DNA from: Salinarimonas ramus
GTDB lineage: Bacteria; Pseudomonadota; Alphaproteobacteria; Rhizobiales; Beijerinckiaceae
Assembly (NCBI RefSeq): GCF_014645695.1
Contig: NZ_BMMF01000001.1
Coordinates: forward strand, 372,001-436,000
DNA length: 64,000 bases
Direction of reading: 5' to 3'
This document shows, one piece after another, positions 42,329-51,940 of the stretch (its first letter is position 1; each line of letters opens with the position of its first letter). A program made the position numbers and the translations under genes. The notes under the pieces were generated by a model. The model saw only the letters and a list, made by a program, of their open reading frames with translations. It made no database searches and was not told the DNA's origin.

Positions 42329-43300
42329 ATGACGCACGGGAGCGGGGGCGAGATGGACCGCAACGAGAGCTACGATTCCCTGCGCGCCCGGCTGAAGGCG
42401 CGCTACGACGATCTCTCGCCGCATCTGCAGCGGCTCGCGCGGCTCGCGCTCGACGACCCGAATTTCCTCGCGCTGCAGACCATCACGGCGATCGCGGCGC
42501 GGGCGTCCGTGCAGCCGTCCACCATCGTGCGTTTCGCCAAGGAATTCGGCTACGACGGGTTCTCGGGGATGCAGCAGGTGTTCAAGCTGCGCTTGATCGA
42601 GGGCGCGCCGGTCTATCGCGAGCGCGTCTTCGGCGAAGTCGCGCCGATCGAGGGCGACCGGCTCGCGCGCTGCGCCGACGCGCTCATCGCCTCGCTGGAG
42701 CGGCTGAAGGCCACGACCCCGCGCGAGCGGATCGCCCGCGCCGTCGAGATCCTGGCGCGGGCCGATTTCGTCTTCGTCGCGGGCCTTCGCCGCTCGCGGC
42801 CGGTCTCGGCCTATCTCGCCTACGGGCTCAGCCGGCTCGAGCGGCGCTGCGCCGTGCTCGATTTCGACGGCGGCATGGCCGGGCAGCAGGTGGCGAACAT
42901 GCGCCAGGGCGACGTGCTGTGCGCCATCGCGTTCGCCGAATACTCCCCCGTCGTGGTGGACGCCGTGCGTGACGCGCACCTGCGCGACATTCCCGTCGTC
43001 GCCATCACCGACACGGATTCGAGCCCGCTCGCGCTGAACGCCAGCGTCCATTTCGTCGTCGACGACGACGCCCACGGCGCCTTCCGCCCGATCTCCGGCG
43101 CCATCGGCCTCGTCCAGACGCTGATCGAGGAGATCGCGGCGGGCGCGGCCTCCACCCTACCCGTGGTGCAGCCCGCAGCTGCGTCAGCGCCCCCCGACGT
43201 CGGCGGACGCGGACATGCAGACCAGACGGCCGAGCCCGGAGCACGGACCGGCGACCGCCGCCGTGTCGCCAGGCGCACGAGGGGGCGGGACGACGCCTGA
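42329..43300 (+). CDS. RpiR/MurR-family transcriptional regulator
   Basis: 323-aa regulator: N-terminal helix-turn-helix (ITAIAARASVQPSTIVRFAKEFGYDGFSGMQ, core about 52-75) and a SIS sugar-phosphate-binding domain (VFVAGLRRSRPVSAYLAYGL, AIAFAEYSPVVVDAVRDA, VVAITDTDSSPLA). ATG 42329 has GGGAG 5 bases ahead; ATG 42353 is a second possibility. A 45-residue Ala/Arg-rich tail follows the SIS domain and looks non-conserved. Divergent from the Liv-type operon, it probably responds to a phosphorylated or acidic sugar-like inducer. Confidence 0.9.
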   Translation: MTHGSGGEMDRNESYDSLRARLKARYDDLSPHLQRLARLALDDPNFLALQTITAIAARASVQPSTIVRFAKEFGYDGFSGMQQVFKLRLIEGAPVYRERVFGEVAPIEGDRLARCADALIASLERLKATTPRERIARAVEILARADFVFVAGLRRSRPVSAYLAYGLSRLERRCAVLDFDGGMAGQQVANMRQGDVLCAIAFAEYSPVVVDAVRDAHLRDIPVVAITDTDSSPLALNASVHFVVDDDAHGAFRPISGAIGLVQTLIEEIAAGAASTLPVVQPAAASAPPDVGGRGHADQTAEPGARTGDRRRVARRTRGRDDA

Positions 43301-43371
43301 TCGTCTGGTTCGACCCACGACCCGCCGCGCCCCAACGGCGTTCGCGGCAGGCAGCGGATGCGTGATCGGGG

Positions 43372-44262
43372 TCAGGCCGCGCGTTGACCCGCGAGCGACG
43401 CGAGCTCGGCCTCGTCCGGGATCGCGCCCGTGTACCAGAGCCGTGCGGCGACGGCCGACATCGCCCGTCCGTCGTGGCCGATATGGGCGACCTCCACGAG
43501 GCGCCACGCGAGCGGCACGCCGAGCCGCTCTGCCTCGCGGCGCGCGACCTCGAGATAGTTGCGGGCGCGGGCGAAGCGGTGGGGGCCCTGCGCGAGGGCT
43601 TCCGGGTTCGAGGGAAGGTGCGGGTCGTCGGTGGCGATGTCGCCGGCACCGGCGAGGATCACGAGGGGCAGCGCGAAGAGGCGACGCAGGTCGCCCTCGT
43701 CGAGACCGATCCCGCCGAGCCCCTCGGGGAAAGCCTTGTCGAGCAGCGGCAACGTGTACCAGCCCGCGTTGGAGGCGATCATCTCGGCGAAAGGCACGTT
43801 CGGCTCGAGCCCGGCGAGGCGGTGCACGAACTGGCCGCCGGCGGAGTGGCCGAACAGCCGCGCCGTCGCGGCCGTCGTCACGCCCGCCTCGCGCAGGGCT
43901 GCGAAGATGCGCGCCAGGCTCGCGTAGCCCCATTGCGCCCGCGGCCGCACGCCGCCCTCGGCATCGAGCACGCGGCCGTTGTTGTAGCTCTCCGGCCCGG
44001 GATAGTGCTCGTCGGAGAAGGTGGGCGCCACGACGAGGAGACCGTGGCGATCGGCCGCCTCGATCCAGAAATCGCGATAATCGTCGCCGTTGCGCAGCAT
44101 GCCGTGCTGCACGAAGACCGGCTCGCGCGCCGGATCGTAGCCGGCCGCACGGTAGCACTGGAGCATGATCGGCCCCTCGCGATACCCGGCCTCGTCGACG
44201 AAGGGGACGGCGTGGCGGCCGGGGCGCGCGAGGGCGTCGGCGAGAGCGGCGAGATCGGTCAT
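43372..44262 (-). CDS. Alpha/beta-hydrolase (PHB-depolymerase-like esterase)
   Basis: 296-aa hydrolase with no signal peptide. HGMLRNGDDYRDFWIEAA carries the oxyanion-hole HG, GHSAGG (138-143) the nucleophile Ser140, and VAHIGHDG the probable catalytic His. It starts inside an ATGA overlap with the DppF-like gene and ends the operon, so it likely acts in the cytoplasm on what importer 2 brings in, for example an ester or amide. Confidence 0.85.
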   Translation of the reverse strand: MTDLAALADALARPGRHAVPFVDEAGYREGPIMLQCYRAAGYDPAREPVFVQHGMLRNGDDYRDFWIEAADRHGLLVVAPTFSDEHYPGPESYNNGRVLDAEGGVRPRAQWGYASLARIFAALREAGVTTAATARLFGHSAGGQFVHRLAGLEPNVPFAEMIASNAGWYTLPLLDKAFPEGLGGIGLDEGDLRRLFALPLVILAGAGDIATDDPHLPSNPEALAQGPHRFARARNYLEVARREAERLGVPLAWRLVEVAHIGHDGRAMSAVAARLWYTGAIPDEAELASLAGQRAA

Positions 44263-45302
44263 GGGGCGGGTACTCCGACTGTGGTCGAGATCGCCGCCGG
44301 CGAGGCGCCGGGGGCGGTGTGCAGGTGGCAGGCCGCCTGCCGTCCGGCGGCGACGGGAGCGAGCGCGGGACGCGTCTCGCGGCAGACCGGCATCGCGTGG
44401 GGGCAGCGCGGATGGAAGGCGCAGCCCGGCGGCGGCGCCATCGGGGAGGGAATCTCGCCTGCGATCGGCGTGAAGCGGCGCTTGCGACGGCGCACGTCCG
44501 GGATCTCCGCGACGAGCGCCGCCGTGTAGGGGTGCTGGGGATCGGAGAACAGGGCCTGCGCCGGCCCCTCCTCCACGATCCGGCCGAGATACATGATCGC
44601 GACGCGGTCGCAGATGTGCCGTACGAGGCCGAGATCGTGCGAGATGAACAGGTAGGTGAGCCCGCGCGTCTCGCGCAGATCCATGAACAGGTTCACCACC
44701 TGCGCCTGGACCGACACGTCCAGGGCGGCGACCGGCTCGTCGCAGACGAGGAAGCGCGGGTCGACGGCGAGCGCCCGCGCGATGCCGATGCGCTGGCGCT
44801 GCCCGCCCGAGAACTCGTGCGGGTAGCGGCTCGCGTAGGAGGCGTCGAGCCCGACCTCCGCGAGGGCGGCCTCGACCCGCTCCGCGATCTCGCCCCGGGG
44901 CGCGAGGCGGTGGACGCCGAGCGCCTCCCCGACGATCTGGCGTACCGTCCGGCGCGGATTGAGCGAGGCATAGGGATCCTGGAAGACGAGCTGGACCTCC
45001 AGCGTGTAGGCGAGACGCTCGGCCTTCGTGAGCTCCCGCACCGGTTTCCCGCGATAGACCACCTCGCCGCTCGTGGGCGGGTGGAGGCCGGCGAGCGCAC
45101 GCCCCAGCGTCGACTTCCCGCACCCGCTCTCGCCGACGAGGCCGACGACCTCGCCCGGCGCGACGGCGAGGTCGACGTCCTCGACCGCGTGGACGGTGCG
45201 CCGATCCACGGGTCGCCCGGCGAGCGCGAGGAGGCGCATGGCGATGTCGGGCTTGCGCGAGAAGCGCTTGACGAGGCTCCTCGCCTCGAGGATCGGCGTC
45301 AT
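44259..45302 (-). CDS. Peptide-type ABC transporter ATPase (DppF-like), importer 2
   Basis: 347-aa ATPase: [50 protein letters not shown], and the Cys-bearing oligopeptide C-terminal domain ([15 protein letters not shown]) that can hold an iron-sulfur cluster in this family. Overlaps its neighbours by 4 bases on each side. Confidence 0.92.
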   Translation of the reverse strand: MTPILEARSLVKRFSRKPDIAMRLLALAGRPVDRRTVHAVEDVDLAVAPGEVVGLVGESGCGKSTLGRALAGLHPPTSGEVVYRGKPVRELTKAERLAYTLEVQLVFQDPYASLNPRRTVRQIVGEALGVHRLAPRGEIAERVEAALAEVGLDASYASRYPHEFSGGQRQRIGIARALAVDPRFLVCDEPVAALDVSVQAQVVNLFMDLRETRGLTYLFISHDLGLVRHICDRVAIMYLGRIVEEGPAQALFSDPQHPYTAALVAEIPDVRRRKRRFTPIAGEIPSPMAPPPGCAFHPRCPHAMPVCRETRPALAPVAAGRQAACHLHTAPGASPAAISTTVGVPAP

Positions 45303-46303
45303 GCGGCGTCTCGCTCGGGCATGGGATTGTGGCAGCGCCAGCCGCGGCCCGGCACGGGGCCGACGAGCGGCGGGTCGATCTCGGCGCAGACCGGCAGGAC
45401 ATTGCCGCAGCGCGTGCGGAAGGGGCACCCCGTCGGCCGCGCCGAGAGCGGCGGCGCGGCGCCGTCGATCTGATGCAGCCGCGTGCCCGGCGCGTTGACG
45501 GAAGGCACCGATCCGAGCAGTCCCGCCGTGTACGGGTGGCGGGGCGCGTCGAGCACCGCGTCGGCGCTTCCCGTCTCGACGATGCGGCCGGAATACATGA
45601 CGCAGATCCGGTCCGCGAGCTCGGCGACGACGCCGAGGTCGTGGGTGATCCACAACAGCGCGGTGCCGCTCGCCTCGCACAGCGTCTGCATCTCGTGGAG
45701 GATCTGGCCCTGGATCGTCACGTCGAGCGCCGTCGTGGGCTCGTCGGCGATGATCAGGTCCGGCTCGTTGAGCATCGCGGTGGCGATGGCCACGCGCTGG
45801 CGCATGCCGCCGGAGAACTCGTGCGGGTATTGCCGCAGGCGCTCGGCCGCGGAGGCGATGCCCACCTGGCCGAGCGCTTCCACGGCGCGGGCGCGCGCGG
45901 CACGCTCGCCGACGCCGTGATGCTCCGTCACCGCCTCGATCATCTGCTCGCCGATGGTCAGGACCGGGTTGAGGGTCATCAGCGGGTCCTGGAAGATCAT
46001 CGCGATGCGGTCGCCGCGGATCGCGCGCATCTCGCTCTCGGGGAGCGAGAGGAGGTCGCGGCCCTCGAACAGCACCTCGCCGGCGACGATCTCGCCGGGC
46101 GGATCGACCAGCCGCATCAGCGAGAAGCCGGTGACGGACTTGCCGGAGCCGGATTCGCCCACGAGGCCGACGACCTCGCCTCGCGCGATCGAGAGATCGA
46201 CGCCGTCGACGGCAGGGTAGGCGCCCGCGAGCGTGTGGAAGACGGTACGCAGCCCGCGGACCTCGAGGAGCGGCCGGGACGGGTCGGCGGGGAGCGGTGT
46301 CAT
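45299..46303 (-). CDS. Peptide-type ABC transporter ATPase (DppD-like), importer 2
   Basis: 334-aa ATPase: [50 protein letters not shown] and the C-terminal Cys motif [15 protein letters not shown]. The start shares one base with the stop of the DppC-like gene (TGATG). Confidence 0.92.
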   Translation of the reverse strand: MTPLPADPSRPLLEVRGLRTVFHTLAGAYPAVDGVDLSIARGEVVGLVGESGSGKSVTGFSLMRLVDPPGEIVAGEVLFEGRDLLSLPESEMRAIRGDRIAMIFQDPLMTLNPVLTIGEQMIEAVTEHHGVGERAARARAVEALGQVGIASAAERLRQYPHEFSGGMRQRVAIATAMLNEPDLIIADEPTTALDVTIQGQILHEMQTLCEASGTALLWITHDLGVVAELADRICVMYSGRIVETGSADAVLDAPRHPYTAGLLGSVPSVNAPGTRLHQIDGAAPPLSARPTGCPFRTRCGNVLPVCAEIDPPLVGPVPGRGWRCHNPMPERDAA

Positions 46304-47232
46304 CAGCGGCGCCTCGGGTCGATGCTCTCGCGCAGGCGATCGCCGACGAGGTTGATGGAGAAGACGAGCACCACGAGCGCGAGGCCGGGGAAGAAGCTGA
46401 TCCAGTACTCGCCGCTGAGCAGGTACTCGAAGCCGCTCGCGATGAGCAGGCCGAGCGACGGCTCCGTGATCGGCACGCCGACGCCGAGGAAGGAGAGCGT
46501 CGATTCGAGCATGATGGCGGAGGCGACCTGAACCGTGGCGACGACGAGGATCGGCGCGAGCGCGTTCGGCAGGAGGTGGACGAGCATGATCCGCCAGCCC
46601 GGAATGGCGAAGTTGCGCGCCGCCTCGACGTATTCCTTGCGCGTCTCCACGAGGACACTGCCACGCATGATCCGGGCGTATTGCGCCCATTGCACGATGA
46701 CGATGGCGAGGATCACCTTGTCGACCCCTCGCCCGATGGCGGAGAGCAGGATCAGCGCGACGAGGATCGTGGGGAAGCCGAGGATGAAGTCGACGACGCG
46801 CATGATCGCGGTCTCGACGAGCCCGCCGACATAGGCGGCCAGGAGCCCCATCAACGTGCCGATCGTCGCGGCGGCGGCGGTCGCGGAGAGGCCGACGACG
46901 AGGCTGATGCGCAGGCCGTAGAGGATCGCGCTCAGCATGTCGCGCCCCTGCGAGTCCGTGCCGAGCCAGTAGACCGCGCCGTCCATGCTCTGCGCGCCGG
47001 GCGCGAGGCGGTTGTCGAAGATGCTCAGGGCGGCGAGGTCGTAGGGGTCCTGCGGCGCGAGGAACGGCGCGAACAGGGCCGCGGCGACGAGGATCGCGAG
47101 CATGATCGCCGCGCCGCGCGCCGTCGGCCGGCTGCGCAGGCGCGCCAGGATGCGCGCCCGGTTCGGCGTTTGCCCGATCGCCGGCGCCAGAGCGACGGGC
47201 TCGCGGGAGGAGGTGTCGACGCGCTCGCTCAC
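46303..47232 (-). CDS. Peptide-type ABC transporter permease (DppC-like), importer 2
   Basis: 309-aa permease with the usual N-terminal helix (AAIMLAILVAAALFAPFLA), LGTDSQGRDMLSAILYGLRI and SFLGVGVPITEPSLG. The GTG start forms a GTGA overlap with the DppB-like stop. The first 35 residues are polar and cytoplasmic, somewhat longer than average. Confidence 0.9.
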   Translation of the reverse strand: MSERVDTSSREPVALAPAIGQTPNRARILARLRSRPTARGAAIMLAILVAAALFAPFLAPQDPYDLAALSIFDNRLAPGAQSMDGAVYWLGTDSQGRDMLSAILYGLRISLVVGLSATAAAATIGTLMGLLAAYVGGLVETAIMRVVDFILGFPTILVALILLSAIGRGVDKVILAIVIVQWAQYARIMRGSVLVETRKEYVEAARNFAIPGWRIMLVHLLPNALAPILVVATVQVASAIMLESTLSFLGVGVPITEPSLGLLIASGFEYLLSGEYWISFFPGLALVVLVFSINLVGDRLRESIDPRRR

Positions 47233-48206
47233 GACGCCCCCTTCTCGAGCTCGACCCGCGGATCGAGCACCGCATAGGCGAGATCGACGAGCAGGTTGAC
47301 GGACACGAAGATGAAGGTCGCGATCATGACGTAGGCGACCACGACCGGCCGATCGAGCTGGTAGACGCTGTCGATCAGGAGCTTGCCCATTCCGGGCCAC
47401 GCGAACACGGTCTCGGTGATGGTGGAATAGGCGATCAGGCTGCCGAACTCGACGCCGATCACCGTGACGACGGGGACGAGGATGTTGCGCAGGATGTGCC
47501 GGCGCACGATGCGCCCGCGCCGCACGCCCTTCGCTCGGGCGTACTTGACGTAGTCCTGCAGCCGCGCCTCGGCCGTGCCGGAGGCCGCGAGCCGCAGGAC
47601 GAGGGCGAGGTTGGGCAAGGCGAGGTTGATCGCCGGAAGGATGAGGTGCGACCAGCCGTCGGCGGTGAGGAAGCTCACCTCGATGCCGAGCAGGCTCACC
47701 GTGTCCCCGCGCCCGGCGGCCGGCGCCCAGTTGAGGAACACGGCGAAGACGAAGATGAGCATCATTCCCTGCCAGAAGGCCGGCAGCGAATAGCCGAAGA
47801 TCGAGCCCGTCATGATCGTGCGCGCCGTGCGCGTCTCCGGCGCGAGCCCGGCGATCATGCCGAGCGGCAGGCCGATGGAGACCGCGATGACGAGGGAGAG
47901 GACGACGAGCTCCAGCGTCGCCGGCAGGCGCTGGAGGATCAGCTCCACCGCCGGGACGCCGTGGACGAAGGACGTGCCGAGATCGCCCTGGGCGAGGTTT
48001 CCGAGGAAGACGAGGTATTGGCGCCAGATCGGCAGGTCGAGGCCGAGCCTGCGGATCATCACCTCGCGCTCGGCCGCGCTCGTGTCCGGGCTGACGAGCA
48101 GCTCCACGGGATCGCCGATGGCGTACACGGCGAAGAAGACCACGATCGAGACCGCGAGCAGGACGAAGACGCTCTGGATCGCGCGGCGGAGGATGAACAG
48201 CGTCAC
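47229..48206 (-). CDS. Peptide-type ABC transporter permease (DppB-like), importer 2
   Basis: 325-aa permease: N-terminal helix LRRAIQSVFVLLAVSIVVFF, GDPVELLV, and the EAA-type loop RGRIVRRHILRNILVPVVTV. GTG 48206 is the start; GAGG lies about 10 bases ahead. It follows the binding-protein gene by 63 bases with no repeat element between them, unlike importer 1. Confidence 0.9.
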   Translation of the reverse strand: MTLFILRRAIQSVFVLLAVSIVVFFAVYAIGDPVELLVSPDTSAAEREVMIRRLGLDLPIWRQYLVFLGNLAQGDLGTSFVHGVPAVELILQRLPATLELVVLSLVIAVSIGLPLGMIAGLAPETRTARTIMTGSIFGYSLPAFWQGMMLIFVFAVFLNWAPAAGRGDTVSLLGIEVSFLTADGWSHLILPAINLALPNLALVLRLAASGTAEARLQDYVKYARAKGVRRGRIVRRHILRNILVPVVTVIGVEFGSLIAYSTITETVFAWPGMGKLLIDSVYQLDRPVVVAYVMIATFIFVSVNLLVDLAYAVLDPRVELEKGAS

Positions 48207-48269
48207 GGGCTCGTGTCCTCGGACGGATGGGGACGCCGGGCCCGCGTCGGAGCGGGCCCGGCGGGACGA

Positions 48270-49886
48270 TCACTCGTCGGAGGTGATGGCGGTCGCCAGC
48301 GTGTACTGGTCGGCGCGGCCCTGGTAGTCGAGGCCGGAGCGGAAGGCCCAGATCGTGCTCTCGTAATGGAGCGGGATGTAGGGCATCTGCTCGAGCACCC
48401 GCGCCCCGGCCTGCTGCAGCAGCGCCTCGCGCTCGGCGTCGTCCATCGTGGCGATGGCCTCGCGCAGGACGACATCGAACTCCGGATCCGACCAGCCGCC
48501 GTAATTGCTGCCGCCGAGGCCGGCGACGTCGTCGGTCGTCGGCACCCATTGGCGCAGGAACGAGCTCGCCTCGCCCGTATCCGAGCCCCAGCCGCCCATG
48601 GAGAGGCTGAACTCGCGCCCCGAGCGGCGCGAGAAGAAGATCGAGCGCGTCATCGCGTCGAGCTCGGTCTCGATGCCGATGCGGGTGAAGAACTGCGCCA
48701 CCGCCTGCGCCACCTGCGCGTCGTTGATGTAGCGATCGTTGGTGGCGTGGAAGGTCACGGAGAAGCCGTCGGGATAGCCGGCCTCCGCGAGGAGCTCGCG
48801 GGCGCGCTCGGGGTCGTATTCGAGCGCCGGTGCGTCGGCGATGGTGCCGAACATGCCCGCGGGCAGGAACTGGTTCGCCGGCGCGGCCGCGTCGTCCATG
48901 ATGCGCTCGACGATCGCCTCGCGATCGATCGCCATCGACATGGCGCGGCGCACGCGCACGTCCTGGAAGGGATTCGAGCCGTCGGGCGCGTCGACGAAGG
49001 GGCTGTCGTCGCGCATGTCGAGCTGGAGGTAGATCACCCGCGAGGACGGCGTGATGACGTACTCGTAGTCATCGGAGCCCTCGATGCGCGAGAGATCGCG
49101 CGCCGCCGGGTTCTCGATGACGTCGTAATCGCCAGAGAGCAGGCCGGCGAGCCGCGGGCCGGCGTTGGGCACGGGCTTGAAGCTCACGCGCTCCCATTCC
49201 GGCGTCTCGCCGAAATAGCGCTCGTTGCGCACGAGATCGATGCCCGAGCCCTTGACGTAGCTCTCGATGGCGTAGGGCCCGGTGCCGACTGCGACGCTGC
49301 CGTCGTTGAAGTCGTTCACCGTGGGCCACGCGCCGGTGACGCCGCACGCGCTCTCGGGATCGAAGCTGATCTCGCCGTGCTCGACGATCTCGTCGGAGAT
49401 GATCGCGATCTGCGCGAGCCGGATCGGGAGGAGCGGATCGGGCTCGTTCGTCTCGAAGACGAGGGTGTGGTCGTCCGGCGTCTCGATCGACGCCATGTTC
49501 TTGATGGCCTCGTCGAAGGAGCCGGAGACCGCCGTCTCGTTGTTGAGGACGCGGCAATAGGAGAAGATCACGTCCTCGGCCGTGAACGGCGTGCCGTCGC
49601 TGAACACGACGTCGTCGCGCAGCTCGAAGCGCCAGGTGGTCGGCCCCTCGTTGGTCCAGCGCGTGGCGAGGTTCGGCTGGACCTTCTGCTGGGCGTCCGT
49701 GGTCAGCAGCGCGTCGAAGACGTGCATCGTCAGCGCATTGTTGGACGACAGGTCGTGATAGTGCGGATCGACCGCCGTCGGCTCCGACGACAGGGCGATG
49801 GTGAGGTCCTCGGCCGAGGCGGTCCCGGCCAGGAGCGTGAACGCGAGCGCGCCGAGAAGGCGGCCGCGGCGCATGTGTGGGGTCAT
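48270..49886 (-). CDS. Peptide-type ABC transporter substrate-binding protein (SBP family 5), importer 2
   Basis: 538-aa periplasmic receptor with a Sec signal peptide (MRRGRLLGALAFTLLAGTASA), SSEPTAVDPHYHDL, LRDDVVFSDGTPFTAEDV, VGTGPYAIESY and RRAMSMAIDREAIV. Family 5 by pattern; ligand unknown. It starts 40 bases after the RpiR gene on the same strand, so it may be read from its own or the RpiR promoter. Confidence 0.92.
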   Translation of the reverse strand: MTPHMRRGRLLGALAFTLLAGTASAEDLTIALSSEPTAVDPHYHDLSSNNALTMHVFDALLTTDAQQKVQPNLATRWTNEGPTTWRFELRDDVVFSDGTPFTAEDVIFSYCRVLNNETAVSGSFDEAIKNMASIETPDDHTLVFETNEPDPLLPIRLAQIAIISDEIVEHGEISFDPESACGVTGAWPTVNDFNDGSVAVGTGPYAIESYVKGSGIDLVRNERYFGETPEWERVSFKPVPNAGPRLAGLLSGDYDVIENPAARDLSRIEGSDDYEYVITPSSRVIYLQLDMRDDSPFVDAPDGSNPFQDVRVRRAMSMAIDREAIVERIMDDAAAPANQFLPAGMFGTIADAPALEYDPERARELLAEAGYPDGFSVTFHATNDRYINDAQVAQAVAQFFTRIGIETELDAMTRSIFFSRRSGREFSLSMGGWGSDTGEASSFLRQWVPTTDDVAGLGGSNYGGWSDPEFDVVLREAIATMDDAEREALLQQAGARVLEQMPYIPLHYESTIWAFRSGLDYQGRADQYTLATAITSDE

Positions 49887-49926
49887 CGAGAGTTTCCCTC
49901 CGGTTGTCGTTGTCGATCGTCTCGTG

Positions 49927-50820
49927 TCACCACTCGTCCTCCGGGCGCGAGCCGCCCGGCTCGCCCTCCTCGAAGAGGAACGGGTAGATCTGCTCCGTCA
50001 GGCGCGCCGCGTCCGCGGCGGTCTGGGTGCGCAGGGTCAGGACGGCGGCCAGCGCCTCGATCGCCGCCACGATGCCGACGCTGGAGGCGAAGAGCACGGG
50101 ATGGCTCGCCCCGCCGAAGAGCACGGCGCGGCAGAACGGGACGATGGGCGAGCTCGGCGCGTCGGTGATCCCGACGACGGGCACGTCCCGCTCGTTCAGC
50201 GAGCGCGTGAGCCGCACCGTCGTCGCGGAATAGCGCGGCAGCGTGATGACGATGGCCGCGTCCTGCGGCTCGAGCCGCATCGCGCGCGGCACCATGCGCG
50301 CGGGGCCGCCGAAGCCGGTCAGCACCACCTGGGCCGGCGCGAACTGCGCCAGATGCTCCGCCGTGAATTGCGCGAGCGCGGCCGAGATGCCGAGGCCGAC
50401 GATCGCCACCGTCCGCGCGCGCGCCACGACGTCCGCGGCGAGCGCGCAGGCCTCGGAGTTCAGGAGATCCCGCGCGAAGGCGAGGTTCGCCTCCGCGGAG
50501 GCGTAGCCGTCCGCGAACACGGCGGCCGGATCGGCGCCCCCTCCCTTGCGCTCCCTGAGCTTCTCGACGGGGGCGATGGTGCGCCGGAACGCGTCGAGCG
50601 AGCGGGTGCGGAACTCGGCATAGCCGTTGAGCCCGAGCGTCTTCACGAAGCGGTTGACGGTGGCGATGGACACGCCCGACGCCTCCGCCAGCTCCTCGAT
50701 CCCCATCGTCGCGGCCAGCATCGGATTGGCGAGGATCCAGTCCGCCAGCCGTCCCTGCGAGGCGGTCATGGCCGCGCGGTGCTGCAGGATCAGGGACAGG
50801 ACGGGCGAGAGGGAGGACAT
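49927..50820 (-). CDS. RpiR/MurR-family transcriptional regulator upstream of importer 2
   Basis: 297-aa regulator with the helix-turn-helix IEELAEASGVSIATVNRFVK (about 41-60) and a SIS domain (VAIVGLGISAALAQFTAEHL, AIVITLPRYSATTVRLTRSL, VVGITDAPSSPIV). Adjacent and co-oriented with importer 2, which it probably controls. A dyad in its own promoter suggests autoregulation. Confidence 0.9.
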   Translation of the reverse strand: MSSLSPVLSLILQHRAAMTASQGRLADWILANPMLAATMGIEELAEASGVSIATVNRFVKTLGLNGYAEFRTRSLDAFRRTIAPVEKLRERKGGGADPAAVFADGYASAEANLAFARDLLNSEACALAADVVARARTVAIVGLGISAALAQFTAEHLAQFAPAQVVLTGFGGPARMVPRAMRLEPQDAAIVITLPRYSATTVRLTRSLNERDVPVVGITDAPSSPIVPFCRAVLFGGASHPVLFASSVGIVAAIEALAAVLTLRTQTAADAARLTEQIYPFLFEEGEPGGSRPEDEW

Positions 50821-50838
50821 GCGTCACGGGGTTCCGAT

Positions 50839-50886
50839 CTGAAAATCATTGTTTCCAGTCTCGGCTATCTTGCAAGAAATTTTTTC
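50839..50886. promoter_or_regulatory. Promoter and dyads upstream of the second RpiR gene
   Basis: CTGAAAATCATTGTTTCCAG (50839-50858) is an imperfect dyad (7 of 10 pairs) 19 bases before the start codon, and GAAATTTTTTC (50876-50886) is a second A/T-rich dyad. On the minus strand TTGCAA and AACAAT, 16 bases apart, are a fair -35/-10 pair, with the -10 inside the first dyad. Such TGAAA/TTTCA dyads suit RpiR regulators. The gap 50821-50978 holds no gene. Confidence 0.45.
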
Positions 50887-50978
50887 ATCATCGGGCGAAC
50901 GTCGCGCATGCCCGCCGGGCGCTCCGCGCGCGGCACGAGCCTCGTCGCAATGGCATGTCTCGACGAGATCGGCGTCGG

Positions 50979-51761
50979 CTAGCGCAGCGACAGCCCGCCG
51001 TCGACGCGCAGGATCTGGCCCGTGACGTGGCGGGCCTCTCGCGAGAGCAGGAAGACGATCGCCGCGGCGACGTCGTCGGGCTCGGCGATGCGGCCCATCG
51101 GCGTCGCCCGCGCGGCGGCGTCCCAGGCGCCCTCCTGCAGGGCGGAATGGCCGCCGACCTTGCGGGTGAAGCCCGGCGCGACGCAGTTCACCGTCGTCCC
51201 CGTCGGCGCGAGCTGGAAGGCGAGCGAGCGGGCCAGCGCCTCGAGCGCGCCCTTGCCGGCGGCGGTCGTGGGAAACAGCGTGTCGTTCACGCCGAACGCG
51301 TGCGCGACGAAGGAGCTCACCGCGACCACCCTCCCCCAGGGCGAGCCAGCGAGGTCGTCGAGCGCCGCGGTGACCAGCGACGCGAAGGGCAGCGCGTTGA
51401 CGGCCACGGCCTCGGCGACGTCGCCCGCGGCGAAGTCTCCGAACACGCTCTTCTTCGCGCGCCCGGCGTTGGAGACGATCTGGTCGACACGCCCGAAGCG
51501 TGCCCGCGCCCGCGCCACGATCTCCGCGCACGCTCCCGTCTCGGTCAAGTCGGCGAGGACCGTCTCGACGGCCGCACCGGCATCGCGCGCCTCGGCGGCG
51601 ACGTTCGCGAGCCCGTCCGCGTTGGCGCGCGTGTTGAGGACGAGCGCGACGCCCGGCCCGGCGAGCCGCCGCGCGGTCGCCGCACCGATCCCGCTCGCGG
51701 CCCCGGTGACGACGACGACCCGCTCGGGCGCCTCGTCCGCCCCTCGCCTCTCCTGGCTCAT
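50979..51761 (-). CDS. SDR-family oxidoreductase lacking the catalytic tyrosine
   Basis: 260-aa classical-length SDR: TGAASGIGAATA (19-30), SNAG (97-100), VAVSSF with Ser149-150, and the C-terminal VTGQILRVDGG. At the active site, where Tyr-X3-Lys is expected, the chain reads Thr166-Ala-Ala-Gly-Lys170, so the catalytic Tyr is replaced by Thr. Either another residue serves or the protein is not a normal dehydrogenase. Stands alone on the minus strand, divergent from the FAD oxidoreductase gene by about 180 bases. Confidence 0.82.
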   Translation of the reverse strand: MSQERRGADEAPERVVVVTGAASGIGAATARRLAGPGVALVLNTRANADGLANVAAEARDAGAAVETVLADLTETGACAEIVARARARFGRVDQIVSNAGRAKKSVFGDFAAGDVAEAVAVNALPFASLVTAALDDLAGSPWGRVVAVSSFVAHAFGVNDTLFPTTAAGKGALEALARSLAFQLAPTGTTVNCVAPGFTRKVGGHSALQEGAWDAAARATPMGRIAEPDDVAAAIVFLLSREARHVTGQILRVDGGLSLR

Positions 51762-51940
51762 GATCCCTCGCCCGTCGCTTCGACGACGCGAGGATAGGCG
51801 CGGACGTGCCGTTGCGGCAAACACCGGAACGGCAATGGCCTGGGCGCGCTGGCGCGCCGCGCGCATGAACGCTAGCGTCATCGTCCGGAGCACGGGGCGC
51901 GAGCATGGGGATCGGTACGGCGCGAGCGAGGGCGGCCGGG

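Noticed and set aside
51905-51940. ATG 51905 as the FAD oxidoreductase start
   Set aside because: Possible, but the 12 extra residues precede the fold and its ribosome site is about 14 bases away; ATG 51941 is better placed.
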